A stretch of DNA of 64,000 nucleotides from Loktanella sp. 3ANDIMAR09 (GCF_001420005.1 NZ_LJAK01000001.1:1-64000); one strand, 5' to 3'. Numbered from the stretch's first letter, positions 25,877 through 34,997 are shown. Notes: generated from the letters alone by a model not told the origin. Made by a program: numbers and translations.

Positions 25877-26496
25877 GTAGAGGGTCCTTTATCCACAAAG
25901 ATACGCGACGCGCCGTAAATCCGAAGTCCGGCGGTCAGAAAACACAACATTCCAAACATCCACGCCAGCGCAGGAAACGCTGCCGGGAACATGCAGATGA
26001 CAACAAAGAACACGATGGTCTCGGTGCCTTCAAGAATGCCATTTGAATAATACAAGGATTTGATCCCTTGTGCGCGGGTTTCCAGGCCGTGTTTTTCGGC
26101 CAGGATGGCGTAGCCCAGAAAACTGGTGCCGTTGACATAGAACGCAAACAGCAAGAACGCCCCGGCCAAGGTGTTTTGCGCGGGGTCCAAAACGACAAAG
26201 GCGAATGGCACGGCCCCGTAGAACATGAAATCGGCAGCAATATCGAGGTAGCCCCCGAAATCGGTGCCTTTTGTTGCGCGGGCGACAGCCCCGTCCAGAC
26301 CGTCGGCGATGCGGCTGGCCAACAGCGGGATCAGCGCCAGCAGCGGCGCGCCCAGCGCGATGACCAGTGCCGACAGCACGCCCAGCGCCAGCCCCAGCAA
26401 GGTCACACCATTGGCCGTCCAGCCCGCAGCGGCCAGACGCGCGCCTGCGCGGTTCAGCGGCGGGTCGATCAGACGGCGTGCGGCGGCGTCAAACAT
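25873..26496 (-). CDS. CDP-alcohol phosphatidyltransferase family membrane protein
   Basis: The 207-residue multi-helix membrane protein carries the family motif D-x2-D-G-x2-A-R-x8-G-x3-D-x3-D as DGLDGAVARATKGTDFGGYL followed by DIAAD, so the metal-binding aspartates are all present. It corresponds in position to E. coli YnjF. It probably transfers a phospho-alcohol head group onto or from a CDP-linked lipid; the acceptor is unknown. First gene of the four-gene operon; GAGGAG lies upstream of the ATG. Confidence 0.88.
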   Translation of the reverse strand: MFDAAARRLIDPPLNRAGARLAAAGWTANGVTLLGLALGVLSALVIALGAPLLALIPLLASRIADGLDGAVARATKGTDFGGYLDIAADFMFYGAVPFAFVVLDPAQNTLAGAFLLFAFYVNGTSFLGYAILAEKHGLETRAQGIKSLYYSNGILEGTETIVFFVVICMFPAAFPALAWMFGMLCFLTAGLRIYGASRIFVDKGPST

Positions 26497-26589
26497 GGTC
26501 GGGGGTCTCCTCTTGGGACAACCTGACGCAGGTCGCGTGGACTGACAACGGACCTGACGCTAACGTGAGGGGCTGCAACGTGGCGGCCT

Positions 26590-26937
26590 CTAGGCCCCGT
26601 GCACGTCGCGGCTGTCGGCGGGGGCCTGATCGCGGTCGAACATGCCATAATCCCGGATCACCCCGGCCACTCGCAGACGGTAATCCGCGAACATGCCGTC
26701 GCGCCCGGCCTGCTGGGCACCCCGATGGGCCGTCAGCCTGCGCCAGTCGTCCAGTGCCTTTTCATCCCGAAAGAACGACACCGACAAAAGCTTGTCAGGG
26801 TTGGTCAAACTCTGGAACCGCTCGACCGAAATGAAACCGTCGATCTGTTCGACCAAGGGGCGCATCTTTGCGGCCATGGCCAGATAATCGTCCTTTTTGC
26901 CGGGCGCGGGCGTGACCTCGAAAATAATGCCGATCAT
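26590..26937 (-). CDS. antibiotic biosynthesis monooxygenase (ABM) domain protein
   Basis: The 115-residue protein matches the dimeric ferredoxin-like ABM fold: MIGIIFEVTPAPGKKDDYLA, then EQIDGFISVERFQS, LSVSFFRDEKALDDWR and the final RVAGVIRDYG. Members range from quinol monooxygenases to heme oxygenases (IsdG); here no distinctive catalytic residues decide among them. Its ATG overlaps the stop of the hydantoinase-like gene (ATGA), so the two are co-translated, but the functional link is unclear. Confidence 0.8.
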   Translation of the reverse strand: MIGIIFEVTPAPGKKDDYLAMAAKMRPLVEQIDGFISVERFQSLTNPDKLLSVSFFRDEKALDDWRRLTAHRGAQQAGRDGMFADYRLRVAGVIRDYGMFDRDQAPADSRDVHGA

Positions 26938-28946
26938 GTGTTTTCCCTTGCGATGCGGGGGCGGCCACGTGCGGTGACACGGATGGTCGCCCCGTAGAAT
27001 ATGTCCGATCCCTCGACCTCGGCGCGATTGATATCACGCACGACAGCGACTTGCGGGTCACTAACCCCGGCATCGGCCGCGCGGGCCGTCACCGTGGCGG
27101 TCAAATCCGCGATCAGCGCATCCATCGCAGTATCAGGGTCGCTGTAGGACACCGGACCACCCGACAGATGCGCGACAAACCGACCGCCCCCCGGCGCGCT
27201 GACCGTCCCGGTGGCATGCTGCGACACCTGCCCCACCACAGCACCGATGGCATTGGCGACATCGGCGTGTTCCGGCACGATCACCCGGGTGTGCAACGCA
27301 TCCCCCACCGCGCCATAGTAGCTGGCGGCAGATGCGCCCAGTCCGATCACCGGCACCGCCAGCGACAATTGCGTGGCGATCAGACCATTGTGCCGCGCCA
27401 ACCCGGCCCGGGTCAGCGGGTGCCGCGCCAGCGCATCCGGTGTGGCATCCCCCCAGGCGCCCGGATCGTCGGCAAAAGCCGCCTGCAGCAGGCAATCCGC
27501 CGTCTGTGCCGTGACCTGATCGATGATCCGCCGCGCCAGCGCGCCTGCATCCGCTGCACAGCGGCTGCCATCGCCACGCCTGCGCCGGGCAAAGAGCGTC
27601 AACGCCTTTTGGGCAGCGGTCCCATCCCATTGATCGGTCAGGCCCAGCACATGCGCCGCATCCGATGGTGTGACACCCGCCACCATGACCAGCCCGCGTG
27701 TGACAAGCCGTGTCAGCGCCGGTGCCTCCATCCGGCTGAGAACGACATCACCGGTGCGGCGCGGCCCCTCCGCCAGGCGGCTCGCGACCAATGCCTCGCG
27801 CTTGTCCAGCCCCACGGGTGGGGCCGACCACAGCGGCACGGCAAAGGTGCCGCCATCCAGCGGCGGGCCGATCGCCGTCAGCGCAAGATCCAGCGCCGCG
27901 TGCACAAGTGTCGGATGGCTGACGGCCAGCAACGCAATGGGCATCACCCGGCGCGGCCCCAGGCGCAAATCGCCCGACAGCCCGTCTTGCAGATGCACCT
28001 CGCTGTCGCCGCCCAGCCCCCAGGTCCGCATCGCGACCGCCTCGACCATGGTGCGGAAACCACCCACCAGTGCACCCTGCGGGTCGATCCGGGGCCGACC
28101 GTCGGTCAGCTGGCAGATATCCGTCGTGGTTCCCCCGATGTCGGACACCAGCGCATGGGACGTCTCCGTCAACCATGCAGCACCCGCGGCGGATGCGGCA
28201 GGCCCCGAAAGGATCGTCTCGATCGGGCGGCGACGCGCCAGATCAGCCGGGATCAGTGCCCCGTCGCCGCGCACCACCATCAGGCGCGCACCGGTTCCAA
28301 TCGACGCCAGATGCGCCTCGACCGCATCGATCAGCGACGCGATCATGCCGATCAGTCGGGCGTTCAGCACCGCCGTCAGGGCACGTTTCGGACCACCAAG
28401 GGCCGCCGACAGTTCGAACGAACAGGTCACCGGCAGTCCGGTCTGTGCCCGGATCGCATCGCGCACGGCACGTTCATGCGCGGAGTTGCGCGTGGCAAAA
28501 CGCGCAGCGACGGCGAAACCGGTGACACCTTCCAGCGCCGCGACCTGCGACGACAGCGATTCAAGGTCCAGGGGTGCCACCTCGGTGCCTGCGTGGTCAT
28601 GTCCACCCGCCAGCGCAATCACCGGATCGCCGTTCAGCGCCGCATCCAGACCGCCGCGCGACAGCTCTGCCGAATCGAACCCGATGAAAACGAGCGCGAC
28701 GCGCCCGCCCTGCCCTTCGACCAGTGCATTGGTGGCCAGGGTCGTCGACAGCGACACCATGTCGATCTGTGCGGGGGTGACGTCTGCTGCGGCCAGCGCG
28801 GCATCAATGGCGGCCGCGACTCCGGTGGACAGATCAGGCCGCGAGGTCAGCGCCTTGGCCCGGCCCAGCACGCGGGTCGCAGCACCGTCCAGAACAGCCG
28901 CATCGGTATAGGTCCCGCCCGTATCGATCCCCAGCAAGTGGCCCAT
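26934..28946 (-). CDS. HyuA-type hydantoinase/oxoprolinase family ATP-dependent hydrolase
   Basis: The 670-residue protein is a single HyuA-like chain with the two actin-fold phosphate motifs LLGIDTGGTYTD at the N-terminus and VSDIGGTTTDICQL in the middle. Such enzymes couple ATP hydrolysis to opening of lactam or hydantoin rings or to acetone carboxylation, usually with a separate HyuB subunit. No HyuB gene lies beside it, which is unusual. AAGGAG before the ATG at 28946 fixes the start; the upstream part of the open frame reads through a dispersed repeat and is not coding. Substrate unknown. Confidence 0.88.
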   Translation of the reverse strand: MGHLLGIDTGGTYTDAAVLDGAATRVLGRAKALTSRPDLSTGVAAAIDAALAAADVTPAQIDMVSLSTTLATNALVEGQGGRVALVFIGFDSAELSRGGLDAALNGDPVIALAGGHDHAGTEVAPLDLESLSSQVAALEGVTGFAVAARFATRNSAHERAVRDAIRAQTGLPVTCSFELSAALGGPKRALTAVLNARLIGMIASLIDAVEAHLASIGTGARLMVVRGDGALIPADLARRRPIETILSGPAASAAGAAWLTETSHALVSDIGGTTTDICQLTDGRPRIDPQGALVGGFRTMVEAVAMRTWGLGGDSEVHLQDGLSGDLRLGPRRVMPIALLAVSHPTLVHAALDLALTAIGPPLDGGTFAVPLWSAPPVGLDKREALVASRLAEGPRRTGDVVLSRMEAPALTRLVTRGLVMVAGVTPSDAAHVLGLTDQWDGTAAQKALTLFARRRRGDGSRCAADAGALARRIIDQVTAQTADCLLQAAFADDPGAWGDATPDALARHPLTRAGLARHNGLIATQLSLAVPVIGLGASAASYYGAVGDALHTRVIVPEHADVANAIGAVVGQVSQHATGTVSAPGGGRFVAHLSGGPVSYSDPDTAMDALIADLTATVTARAADAGVSDPQVAVVRDINRAEVEGSDIFYGATIRVTARGRPRIARENT

Positions 28947-29008
28947 GTCACGCTCTCCTTTGCGCGGCCTTGTGCCAAGGATCGACGGCGCTGTCAGCAG
29001 CGATGTGT

Positions 29009-29072
29009 GCAGGGGGCTGTCTGCCCCCGCGGCTGCGCCGCCCCCCGAGGAATATTTCTGACCAGAAGAAGC
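29009..29072. repeat. dispersed hairpin repeat, copy 3
   Basis: GCAGGGGGCTGTCTGCCCCC, a GC-rich spacer, then CCCCCCGAGGAATATTTCTG and ACCAGAAGAAGC. It lies between the starts/ends of the HyuA-like and NUDIX genes and shares hairpin and tail with copy 2 inside bchY. Confidence 0.85.
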
Positions 29073-29113
29073 ATGCGACCGGTGCAACCTGTGCTGCCTT
29101 TGCACCGGCCGCG

Positions 29114-29554
29114 TCAGACTGGTGGTGCCGCAGGCGGGACGTCGCACGCGGCCTGCCCGGCCAGCCAGTTGGCCAGCCGTTTTTGCAACTGCCCCGCGAC
29201 GTCTGGCCAGTGCAGCACCTCTGTCACGGTTGCCAGCCGCCAGAACTGACCCTCGTCGCCGAAGGTGACCCGGGCATCCCCCGGCAACTGCGCCACGAAA
29301 AACCAGACCACCCCCCTGTCGGACTGGTCGCAGGTTTGCCAGCGGATGTCGGCAGGTGTCAGGCACAATCCGACCTCCTCCAAGGTTTCGCGCACGATGG
29401 TCTGAAACGGTGTTTCGTCCCCTTCGCGGCCGCCACCGGGAAAATCCCAGTGATCGGGATACGCAATGTCGGGTCTGTCGTCGCGGCGGATGACCAGCAA
29501 CCGATCGCCGATGAACAGGGCGACCTTTGCCCCGTCGAAACCCGTTGTTGTCAT
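29114..29554 (-). CDS. NUDIX hydrolase
   Basis: The 146-residue protein contains the Nudix box G-x5-E-x7-R-E-x2-E-E-x-G as GGREGDETPFQTIV followed by RETLEEVGL, so the metal-binding glutamates are intact. It should hydrolyse a nucleoside diphosphate linked to another moiety; the substrate is not evident. The tail ends in a short Pro/Ala stretch. It is divergent from dinB with only 25 bases between start codons, hinting at a nucleotide-pool or DNA-damage role, but this is inference. Confidence 0.87.
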   Translation of the reverse strand: MTTTGFDGAKVALFIGDRLLVIRRDDRPDIAYPDHWDFPGGGREGDETPFQTIVRETLEEVGLCLTPADIRWQTCDQSDRGVVWFFVAQLPGDARVTFGDEGQFWRLATVTEVLHWPDVAGQLQKRLANWLAGQAACDVPPAAPPV

Positions 29555-29579
29555 GCGCCGTGCCCCTTATCTTGCGGCC

Positions 29580-30833
29580 ATGCCCAGCCTGTGCCGCGAC
29601 TGCCTGACGACCTTTGACGACGCGCGGCGCTGTCCCGCGTGCCGGTCACCCCGTATCCTGTCGCATCCCGAACTGTTCGATCTGACGATCGCGCACATGG
29701 ATTGCGACGCATTCTACGCCAGCGTGGAAAAACGTGACAATCCCGCGCTGGCCGACAAACCCGTCATCATCGGGGGCGGCCGGCGGGGCGTCGTGTCGAC
29801 CGCCTGTTACGTTGCGCGCATCCGTGGCGTGAAATCCGCGATGCCGATGTTTCAGGCGCTGAAACTCTGCCCCGATGCCGTCATCGTGAAACCGCGCTTC
29901 GACGCCTATGTCGCCGCATCCCGCGCCATCCGGGCGATGATGGACGACCTGACCCCCGTGATCGAGCCTTTGTCGCTGGACGAGGCGTTTCTCGACATGA
30001 CGGGCACCGCCCGGCTTCACGGCGCACCGCCTGCCGTGATGCTGGCCGGTCTTGTCAAACGCATGAAAGACGAACTTGGGCTGACTGGTTCCATCGGACT
30101 GAGCCACAACAAGTTCCTGGCAAAGGTTGCCAGTGATCTGGACAAACCGCGCGGGTTCTCCGTGATCGGCAAGGCCGAGACCACGGCATTTCTGCGCCCC
30201 AAACCCGTGCGGATCATCTGGGGGATCGGTACAGTCGGGCAGGACCAGTTGGCACAGGCCGGCATCCGCACCTTTGACGATCTGCTGCGCTGGGACCGGC
30301 GCGACCTTGGTGATCGCTTTGGCGGCATGGGCGACCGGCTGTGGCGGCTGGCGCGCGGCGAGGACGGCAGGCGGATCAGCGCCCACACCCCGGTCAAGGG
30401 CCTGAGCAACGAGACCACATTCAACGAGGACACATCAGACCCCGACATCCTGGACGGGCATATCTGGCGCATGGCCGAGAAAGTGTCTGACCGCGCCAAG
30501 GCCAAGGAAAAGGCCGGGCGCGTTGTCACGCTGAAGCTGAAACGCGCCGATCACAAGCTGATCACCCGGCGGCAATCGCTGCGGCATCCGACGCAATTGG
30601 CCGACACGATCTATCGCACCGCGCGTGGGTTGTTCGACGGGGCCGCACCGCATCCGGCCTACCGTCTGCTGGGGGTCGGCATTTCCGACCTGACAGGCGT
30701 GACCGAGGCCGACCGCGAGGGCGACCTGCTGGACCCCGGTGCCGCAAAGCGCACACAGGCCGAGCGCGCCGCCGACAAGATCAGGGCCCGATTCGGAGCA
30801 GAGGCAATCATCAAAGGTCGGGCGCTGCGCTGA
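29580..30833 (+). CDS. dinB: DNA polymerase IV with N-terminal zinc-ribbon-like extension
   Basis: The 417-residue Y-family polymerase does translesion synthesis. Catalytic acidic residues are in HMDCDAFYASVEKRD and SLDEAFLDM. Before the polymerase proper is a 30-residue segment with CRDC and CPAC pairs (MPSLCRDCLTTFDDARRC...), a probable small zinc ribbon also seen in other alphaproteobacterial DinB proteins. The start at 29580 keeps this segment; longer in-frame starts overlap the divergent NUDIX gene. It converges with the next gene. Confidence 0.93.
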   Translation: MPSLCRDCLTTFDDARRCPACRSPRILSHPELFDLTIAHMDCDAFYASVEKRDNPALADKPVIIGGGRRGVVSTACYVARIRGVKSAMPMFQALKLCPDAVIVKPRFDAYVAASRAIRAMMDDLTPVIEPLSLDEAFLDMTGTARLHGAPPAVMLAGLVKRMKDELGLTGSIGLSHNKFLAKVASDLDKPRGFSVIGKAETTAFLRPKPVRIIWGIGTVGQDQLAQAGIRTFDDLLRWDRRDLGDRFGGMGDRLWRLARGEDGRRISAHTPVKGLSNETTFNEDTSDPDILDGHIWRMAEKVSDRAKAKEKAGRVVTLKLKRADHKLITRRQSLRHPTQLADTIYRTARGLFDGAAPHPAYRLLGVGISDLTGVTEADREGDLLDPGAAKRTQAERAADKIRARFGAEAIIKGRALR

Positions 30834-30842
30834 CGCGCCCTG

Positions 30843-31703
30843 TTATTCCGCGGCCAGCTGCCCGGCCTGCGGTGCACCGATGGCCGCAATCCGGGACAGG
30901 ACGCCCGTAATCAGCGCCTTGAAATCCTCAAAATCTGGGCGCAGCGTCAGCGTTGTCTCGTCCATGTAGAGCGCACGGTCGACCTCGACCTGGATCGCGT
31001 GCTGATGCCGCGACGGGCGGCCATAGGCCTGGGTGATATAGGCCCCGGCAAAGGGGTTGTTGCGCGCGACCCGCAGACCAGCCGCGACAAAGGCAGCCTC
31101 GACAGCCTCGACGATGCGGGGCGATGCGGCCGCGCCAAAGCGGTCCCCGATCACGATCTCTGGGCGTGTGCCGTTCTGGCTGGCCTGGTCCAGCGCCTCG
31201 TGCGGCATGGAATGACAGTCGATCAGGATGCCCATGCCGAAATCCCGGCGCGATTCGTCCAGCAGAGTCTGCAACCGGTCATGATAGGGACGCCAGTAGG
31301 TGCTGATCCGGTCGTGGGCATCTTCGATCGGAATCCTGCCGCTGTAGATTGCACGCCCACCGGCCACCACACGGGGAATCACACCCAGACCAGACGACAC
31401 GCGGGGGTTCTGACTGATCCGGCGCACCCCGGCGATCAACGCGGGGTCCAATTCCTCTGGCGCACGATTGAGGTCGACATAGGCCCGCGGCGCAAGGGCG
31501 GTCAGAAAAGGCGCGCCGAAATCCGGTGCCCGATCCCAGAGCAGATCGACAAAAGCATCCTCTGACGACCGGATTGCCAGCGAATCAAGCCGGCTGGCAG
31601 CGAGAAAGGATTCAGGATAGGCCCGCCCACTGTGGGGTGAGGCGAACACCACCGCCGTGGTGCGCCGTTGCGGCAATGCAATGGAATAGGCGTCGGACGG
31701 CAT
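30843..31703 (-). CDS. N-formylglutamate amidohydrolase family protein
   Basis: The 286-residue protein has the family hallmarks VVFASPHSGRAYP near the N-terminus, PRAYVDLNRAPEELD and the zinc-site segment LIDCHSMPH, plus QVEVDRALYMDE near the end. The family cleaves N-formylglutamate in histidine degradation, but many members sit outside hut operons as here, so the true substrate may differ. AGGAG seven bases before 31703 decides the start. Confidence 0.88.
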   Translation of the reverse strand: MPSDAYSIALPQRRTTAVVFASPHSGRAYPESFLAASRLDSLAIRSSEDAFVDLLWDRAPDFGAPFLTALAPRAYVDLNRAPEELDPALIAGVRRISQNPRVSSGLGVIPRVVAGGRAIYSGRIPIEDAHDRISTYWRPYHDRLQTLLDESRRDFGMGILIDCHSMPHEALDQASQNGTRPEIVIGDRFGAAASPRIVEAVEAAFVAAGLRVARNNPFAGAYITQAYGRPSRHQHAIQVEVDRALYMDETTLTLRPDFEDFKALITGVLSRIAAIGAPQAGQLAAE

Positions 31704-31833
31704 CCGTGGCTCCTGTTGAGAGGGAACAGATAGTGCGATTGTCGAAACCTTCAAAAGGCGCTTGATCCCCTCGCGGTCACCTTCTATAGACCGCCTGACC
31801 GACGCAAGGGGCTCGCGCCTCTGTGGCCGGAAT

Positions 31834-31908
31834 GGATGATTAGCTCAGCGGTAGAGCACTTCGTTGACATCGAAGGGGTCACTGGTTCGATCCCAGTATC
31901 GTCCACCA
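31834..31908 (+). tRNA. tRNA-Val(GAC)
   Basis: A complete 75-base cloverleaf: acceptor GGATGAT pairs with ATCGTCC (one G-T), D arm AGCTCAGCGGTAGAGC, anticodon stem CTTCG/CGAAG with loop TTGACAT (anticodon GAC), T arm with GGTTCGATCC, and an encoded CCA end. It lies upstream of rpmJ in the same direction. Confidence 0.95.
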
Positions 31909-31988
31909 GAATTCACCGGGCCTCCGCTGGCCCAGACCGTAACCCAAAGGCGCATCGCCGCGCCGCGACGACAAGAAGGAGACTTTCG

Positions 31989-32114
31989 ATGAAAGTTCGC
32001 AACTCCCTCCGCTCGCTCAAGCAGCGCCACCGCGATTGCCGCATCGTGCGCCGTAAGGGCCGCGTCTATGTGATCAACAAGACGCAAGGTCGGTTCAAGG
32101 CTCGTCAGGGCTGA
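31989..32114 (+). CDS. rpmJ: 50S ribosomal protein L36
   Basis: The 41-residue protein [20 protein letters not shown]... is L36 of the type that lacks the full zinc-finger set: only one Cys is present. GAAGGAG eight bases upstream of the ATG fixes the start. A strong terminator follows at 32138-32175. It is not within a ribosomal protein operon here, which is normal for this type in Rhodobacterales. Confidence 0.96.
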   Translation: MKVRNSLRSLKQRHRDCRIVRRKGRVYVINKTQGRFKARQG

Positions 32115-32137
32115 ACCACCCCGATATTTCGGAATGC

Positions 32138-32175
32138 AAAAGCCGCGCCCGGCAACGGGTCGCGGCTTTTTCTTT
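32138..32175 (+). terminator. terminator of rpmJ
   Basis: AAAAGCCGCG and CGCGGCTTTT form a ten-base-pair stem, followed by TTCTTT on the plus strand. Confidence 0.88.
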
Positions 32176-32248
32176 GCGTGGCACACTAGCCCAACGGCCG
32201 GGACGTGGCCTAGGGTAGCGGCAACGACACGCAACCCACAGGATCATC

Positions 32249-33463
32249 ATGACCCGCTTGATCGCCACATCCGCCATCGCTCTTTGTGCAGCGTCACCAT
32301 CGTTTGCCCAGGACGCCGCCTGCCCCGCAGTGAGTGGCACCGGCCAATGGATCGGCGGATCGGCGGCAGCCTCAGATATCGCGACGACAGACAGCTACGG
32401 CGAACAGATGGCGCTGGTACTGAATGGCAACCGCTATGCCAGCGTCTTCAGCCTCAGCGCGCCGACCGCGACCCGGATCGAGGCGCAGGGCCGCGCCAAC
32501 GGCGATCCTGTGCTGACGCTGTATGGGCCTGCGGGCGACGAAATCCTGACGGACGACGATTCGGGCGGCAACGGGGCAGCCCGGGCCGAGGTCGATCTGG
32601 ACCCAGGCACCTACTGCGCCGTGATCACCAGCTACGACGGCGGACCGATGACCGCCTTTGTGCGGATCGGCAGGACCGAGATGGAACCGCTGACCGAAGG
32701 GCTGGGCAACACATCTAATCGCGGACCGGATACCGCCAGTGCGGGCTGTCAGGATGCGGTCAATTTCGGAACACTGGCGCCCGGGGGTGCCCCCCTGTCG
32801 ATCGCCACAGCCGCCGGGGCGACCGGCTACCTCAGCTTTGACCTGACCGAACCGATGCCGGTCACGATCACCGCCGAAAACGAAGACGCGGACCCACTGA
32901 TCAGCCTCAGCGGCCCTGACGGCACAAACCTGGGCGAAAACGACGATTTCGACGGGCTGAACGCGCGGCTGGACATCGCCGCCCCACTGGCACCCGGCAC
33001 CTATTGCATTGCTCTGGACGCGCTCAGCGATGAGGCTGCACCGATTGATGTGACCGTCGCGGGCTATGACCCCGAGGCCGCGCTGATGGGGCTCTATGCG
33101 CGTGGCGAGGCAGCCCCGCCGCTGGATGGCAGCGTTCAGATCACTGATCTGGGCACGTTGGAAACCGTATTGCGCGCCGATATCGATGTGGGGTCGGACA
33201 CCCAGTGGTTCCGCCTCGACGTGCCGTCGGCAGGGGTCATGCTGATCGAGGCAAATGCGATCGGCCCAGCGGGTGATCCCTGGCTCGTTGTGTATGACGT
33301 GGCAGGCCGCGAGATTGCGCAAAACGACGACACGCCGTCCGGCACAGACGCGCAGGTAATGCCGCGCGTGAACGCCGAAACCTACCTGATCGGTGTGAAA
33401 CAGGTCGGAGACCGTCAGGGGTTTGTCCGCCTGCTTCTGGAACGGTTTGTGCCCGCCCAGTGA
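32249..33463 (+). CDS. secreted protein with three PPC-like beta-sandwich domains
   Basis: The 404-residue protein has a signal peptide (MTRLIATSAIALCAASPSFA) and three repeats of a pre-peptidase C-terminal-like beta-sandwich. The repeats are marked by DPVLTLYGPAGDEILTDDDS, DPLISLSGPDGTNLGENDDF and DPWLVVYDVAGREIAQNDD, each followed by a PGTYC- or ETYLI-like strand. PPC domains normally accompany secreted proteases, but no protease domain is present, so it may be a stand-alone adhesin or scaffold. Four or more cysteines suggest disulfides. Convergent with the following gene. Confidence 0.85.
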   Translation: MTRLIATSAIALCAASPSFAQDAACPAVSGTGQWIGGSAAASDIATTDSYGEQMALVLNGNRYASVFSLSAPTATRIEAQGRANGDPVLTLYGPAGDEILTDDDSGGNGAARAEVDLDPGTYCAVITSYDGGPMTAFVRIGRTEMEPLTEGLGNTSNRGPDTASAGCQDAVNFGTLAPGGAPLSIATAAGATGYLSFDLTEPMPVTITAENEDADPLISLSGPDGTNLGENDDFDGLNARLDIAAPLAPGTYCIALDALSDEAAPIDVTVAGYDPEAALMGLYARGEAAPPLDGSVQITDLGTLETVLRADIDVGSDTQWFRLDVPSAGVMLIEANAIGPAGDPWLVVYDVAGREIAQNDDTPSGTDAQVMPRVNAETYLIGVKQVGDRQGFVRLLLERFVPAQ

Positions 33464-33484
33464 TACCGGACGGGCAGTGCGCCG

Positions 33485-34987
33485 CTAGCGAAAGGCGTCG
33501 ACCAGCATCTGACTGACCGTCGCCTGATCCAGATACCCGGTTGCACTCAGATTGCGGTCACGCTGATAGCGGCGGATCGCTCTGCGGCTGTCGTCGTCCA
33601 GCTGGCCATCAACCCGACCGGGGTCAAGGCCAAGCTGCGACAGCCGCGCCTCGACCAGCTGCAGGCTGATGGCATCCAGTGACAATTGCGCCTCGCGGGC
33701 AGCGGCGGCGGCATTGGTTTCGGCAGCCGCACGTGCGCGGCCCAACCTCTCGTTCGCCTCGGCTGCAAACAGACCGTCAGGGAACCGTTCCAAATAGGCG
33801 CGCAGATTGCGCTCGCCGCCGGGGACGCCGGTTTCCTGCCAGTATGCCCGGTCACGACGTTCCAGTTCCGCCCGTGCGGCGGCGGCCTCTGCCTCGCGCT
33901 GTGTGGCGCGGGTGGTCGCCTGCGCCGACAGCGTCGCGATCTGATCGCGCGTCAGGAAACCATTGGCCGTGATTCCGTTCTGTTCCTGCCAGCCCGTGAT
34001 CGCGCCCCGCGTCCCCGGTCCAAATATCCCGTCGATGCCGCGGGTGTCGAAACCCATGATCTGCAAATCGCGCTGGATCGCTTGCCGTGCCTCGGACGAC
34101 AGGCCCAGCGCATTTTCCGCATCACGCAGCGGATTGGGTGGATTGCGCCGCAATTCGGCCAGCCGGGACACGGCATTCGCCGCATTCGCGCCCTGCGGAT
34201 AGGCGTCCAGATACCGCGCATAGCTGTTTTCGGTGTCGGCAGCGCGGGCCGCCGTCCATGCGGTTTCCTCGCTGTCAGATGTCGCGGCCGTCAGTTCGGG
34301 CGGCAGGGTGACACGCTCTGTCGGAACTGCGGCCGCATCGCCGGGGACCAGTGTCAGGCGGTCGGGCACGAAACCGGACAGATCAACGCCGCGGGTCCGG
34401 CGTGCGGTGGCAATCACATCGCCTCCGCGCACGGCCAGCGCGTAACGCATCAGGCCTTCGATCGCCTCGGGCGAGCCGCGCACAACCGTGATATTATTCG
34501 GTATGTCCAGCGGCCCGACCCCCGCCGACAATCCCGTATCATAATCGGTGTCGGCCCCGGTCTCGCCCAACAGCAACACGGCCTCCTGGGATGCCTGCGC
34601 CAGCGCATTCAGCGCCGTCTGAATCAGGATGCCCTGCTGGCCAACCGTAAAATCCTGCGGCGCGGGTGCGTCCTGCCCCATGAACCATGTCAGTGCACCA
34701 TCTGTCGCGAATTGACCGGACAGCGCCACGACGATCCGGTCTGCATCCTCTGCATCATCCGAAAAGATGCGCGCCTGCGCAAACAGATCATCCACATCGA
34801 GGTTGCGACCACCTTTGACGGCAAACCCGTGTTCCCTCAGGGCGGCACCCGCTGCGACCAGACGATCCGCCCGCGACACGTCGGACAGGTCGTCATACTC
34901 CGAAATGCCGACCACAAGGGCCGCATCCTTTGCTGCGGCCATCGCCGCGGTGCAGATCAGTGTCGTCACAAGAAGGAATTGCCGCAT
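33485..34987 (-). CDS. exported caspase-fold (C14-like) protein with two peptidoglycan-binding domains, probably inactive
   Basis: The 500-residue protein has a signal peptide (MRQFLLVTTLICTAAMA), then a caspase-like domain from about residue 21 (AALVVGISEYDDLSD) to 215. In active members a SGHG His and a DAC Cys form the dyad; at these places this protein has VALSGQFATDG and AVLLLGETGAD, so both catalytic residues appear lost. After a linker come two peptidoglycan-binding type 1 domains: about residues 295-352 (GIDGIFGPGTRGAI) and 440-498 (RVDGQLDDDSRRAI), separated by an Ala/Glu-rich helical region. It probably binds the cell wall in the periplasm. Confidence 0.8.
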   Translation of the reverse strand: MRQFLLVTTLICTAAMAAAKDAALVVGISEYDDLSDVSRADRLVAAGAALREHGFAVKGGRNLDVDDLFAQARIFSDDAEDADRIVVALSGQFATDGALTWFMGQDAPAPQDFTVGQQGILIQTALNALAQASQEAVLLLGETGADTDYDTGLSAGVGPLDIPNNITVVRGSPEAIEGLMRYALAVRGGDVIATARRTRGVDLSGFVPDRLTLVPGDAAAVPTERVTLPPELTAATSDSEETAWTAARAADTENSYARYLDAYPQGANAANAVSRLAELRRNPPNPLRDAENALGLSSEARQAIQRDLQIMGFDTRGIDGIFGPGTRGAITGWQEQNGITANGFLTRDQIATLSAQATTRATQREAEAAAARAELERRDRAYWQETGVPGGERNLRAYLERFPDGLFAAEANERLGRARAAAETNAAAAAREAQLSLDAISLQLVEARLSQLGLDPGRVDGQLDDDSRRAIRRYQRDRNLSATGYLDQATVSQMLVDAFR

Positions 34988-34997
34988 GTGAGATCCT

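Noticed and set aside
27051-29249. 732-codon open frame opposite the HyuA-like gene
   Set aside because: Shadow frame; runs through a dispersed repeat and resembles no family.
28947-29366. 140-residue N-terminal extension of the HyuA-like protein
   Set aside because: It reads through a dispersed repeat and the NUDIX gene; a strong ribosome-binding site supports 28946.
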